This document shows positions 49,266 through 49,928 of a stretch of DNA of 49,928 nt, piece after piece (within the stretch, counting starts at the first letter, position 1; the number at the start of each line of letters is the position of its first letter). The stretch is taken from contig DJPS01000015.1 of NCBI GenBank assembly GCA_002438625.1, positions 1 to 49,928 on the forward strand, in the 5' to 3' direction. The DNA is from Christensenella sp. UBA6406 (lineage in GTDB: Bacteria > Bacillota > Clostridia > Christensenellales > UBA1242). Under the pieces are notes generated by a model. The model was given only the letters and a program-made list of their open reading frames with translations. It was not told the origin of the DNA and ran no database searches. The position numbers and the translations under genes were made by a program.

Positions 49266-49928
49266 AAATAGTGAACAGGTTGTTTCGGTTGTAGGTGGGC
49301 AAGGAAGTTCTAGTAAGATTGAAATGGCGGAAAACTTGCAAGAAGTTAAGGCGGAAAGCAAGAAAATCAGTGGTCGTTCAAGAGTTTGGCATATAGTTAA
49401 AGTTATAACAAAATATAATGCATTATTAAAATTGAATCCCAGCAAATTAAAATTAATGCTTGAAGAGTTGGGACCCACTTATGTAAAACTTGGGCAACTT
49501 ATGTCAATGCGTGCGGATATTCTCCCGCTTGAATATTGTAAGGCATTAGAAGGACTTAGGATGAGTGTTAAGCCTATGCCTTTTGATTTGGTTAGAGTTA
49601 TAATAGAGCGAGAGTTTGGCAAAAATTTAAATGATATCTTTTTAAATTTTGATGAAATTCCTATTGGCTCTGCATCTATTGCTCAGGCACATAAGGCAAC
49701 ACTTTTAAATGGTGAAAAGGTTGTTGTTAAGGTCCAGCGTGAGCACATTTATGATATAATGCAAAAGGACATTAAGTTGTTAAAGAAGGCAAGTAAATTG
49801 ATGAAATTGTCTGCAAAATTGGGCAGTTTTATTGATTATGCTGGACTTTTAGATGAAATGTGGCGAGTTGCAAAGGAAGAAATGGATTTTATCCACGAAG
49901 CACAAAATATGAAGAAACTTAGGGAAAA
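49231..49928 (+). CDS. ABC1/UbiB-family atypical kinase, 5' part (runs off the window)
   Basis: The frame is open to the right edge. It shows the conserved ABC1 kinase N-lobe: KLMLEELGPTYVKLGQLMSMRADILPLEYC (the KxGQ motif), then FLNFDEIPIGSASIAQAHKATLLNGEKVVVKVQREHI (Ala-rich loop and catalytic Lys) and EEMDFIHEAQNMKKLR. UbiB proteins are membrane-associated ATPases linked to isoprenoid lipids such as quinones. The start is uncertain: a GTG at 49231 overlaps the previous gene by 35 bases, and an ATG at 49324 gives a shorter protein without a good ribosome binding site. Confidence 0.88.
   Translation, partial: MKKKETKKLTSKNSEQVVSVVGGQGSSSKIEMAENLQEVKAESKKISGRSRVWHIVKVITKYNALLKLNPSKLKLMLEELGPTYVKLGQLMSMRADILPLEYCKALEGLRMSVKPMPFDLVRVIIEREFGKNLNDIFLNFDEIPIGSASIAQAHKATLLNGEKVVVKVQREHIYDIMQKDIKLLKKASKLMKLSAKLGSFIDYAGLLDEMWRVAKEEMDFIHEAQNMKKLRE

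Noticed and set aside
1..49928. CRISPR array, tRNA, rRNA or integrase-associated attachment site
   Set aside because: No regularly spaced repeats, no tRNA TpsiC-arm sequence and no rRNA core were recognised on either strand.

Overview
This 49.9 kb window is chromosomal DNA from a very AT-rich Bacillota, most likely an uncultured spore-forming Clostridia-type bacterium. The evidence is the single-subunit-pair rpoB-rpoC operon with Firmicute-length products, SigH in an mrnC-rlmB-sigH string, a gerA-type spore germination operon, the nfeD-floA pair, a T-box leader before glycyl-tRNA synthetase, strong GGAG ribosome binding sites and sigma-A-like promoters with 17-bp spacers. I saw no rRNA, tRNA or CRISPR array. 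Most genes are on the + strand.

Layout. 1-3340 looks like accessory or decaying DNA: an IS30-family transposase remnant, small membrane and lipoprotein genes, a flavodoxin-like protein, a DUF4177-like peptide, a tandem duplicated non-coding unit, and a broken ABC-2 permease. 3771-9057 encodes a large secreted Ig-repeat lipoprotein and an M6-type secreted metalloprotease. 9099-9712 is a DUF1700-type pseudogene. 9814-11882 holds the tRNA wobble-uridine modification pair trmR-trhP. 11929-20204 is a promoter and terminated leader RNA followed by rpoB-rpoC. 20293-24481 has an AAA/DUF4143 ATPase behind a perfect palindrome, then nfeD-floA and a small acidic membrane protein. 24532-29805 is a LysR regulator divergent from a DisA-like domain protein, a radical SAM protein, a shortened phosphoketolase-like enzyme and a metallophosphoesterase. 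30013-32098 is a T-box-controlled glycyl-tRNA synthetase. 32215-32990 is a GC-rich island. 33042-37399 is the gerA/B/C germination operon, and 37450-38982 a convergent M16 peptidase. 39149-45429 runs from cytidine deaminase through a HAD phosphatase, Mini-III, RlmB and SigH to DnaX. 45486-45735 is a second GC-rich island. 45790 to the end holds an LRR-type secreted protein, rnhB, two unknown proteins and a coiled-coil protein-UbiB kinase pair.

How the genes work together. Information processing dominates (RNA polymerase, rRNA/tRNA modification and processing, DnaX, RNase HII, GlyRS), with sporulation control (SigH) and spore germination (GerA/B/C). TrmR and TrhP should act in sequence on tRNA U34. 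The LysR-flanked cluster is the most plausible uncharacterised functional unit.

Most striking observations. First, the RNA polymerase catalytic core departs from near-universal residues: the trigger-loop His is Ser, NADFDGD is HADFDGD, and the rifampicin-pocket His526 equivalent is Gln. Second, a ~100-bp GC-rich nested-hairpin repeat occurs twice at operon boundaries in an otherwise AT-rich genome. Third, the LysR cluster encodes DisA-like, radical SAM and phosphoketolase-like proteins that each deviate at signature residues.
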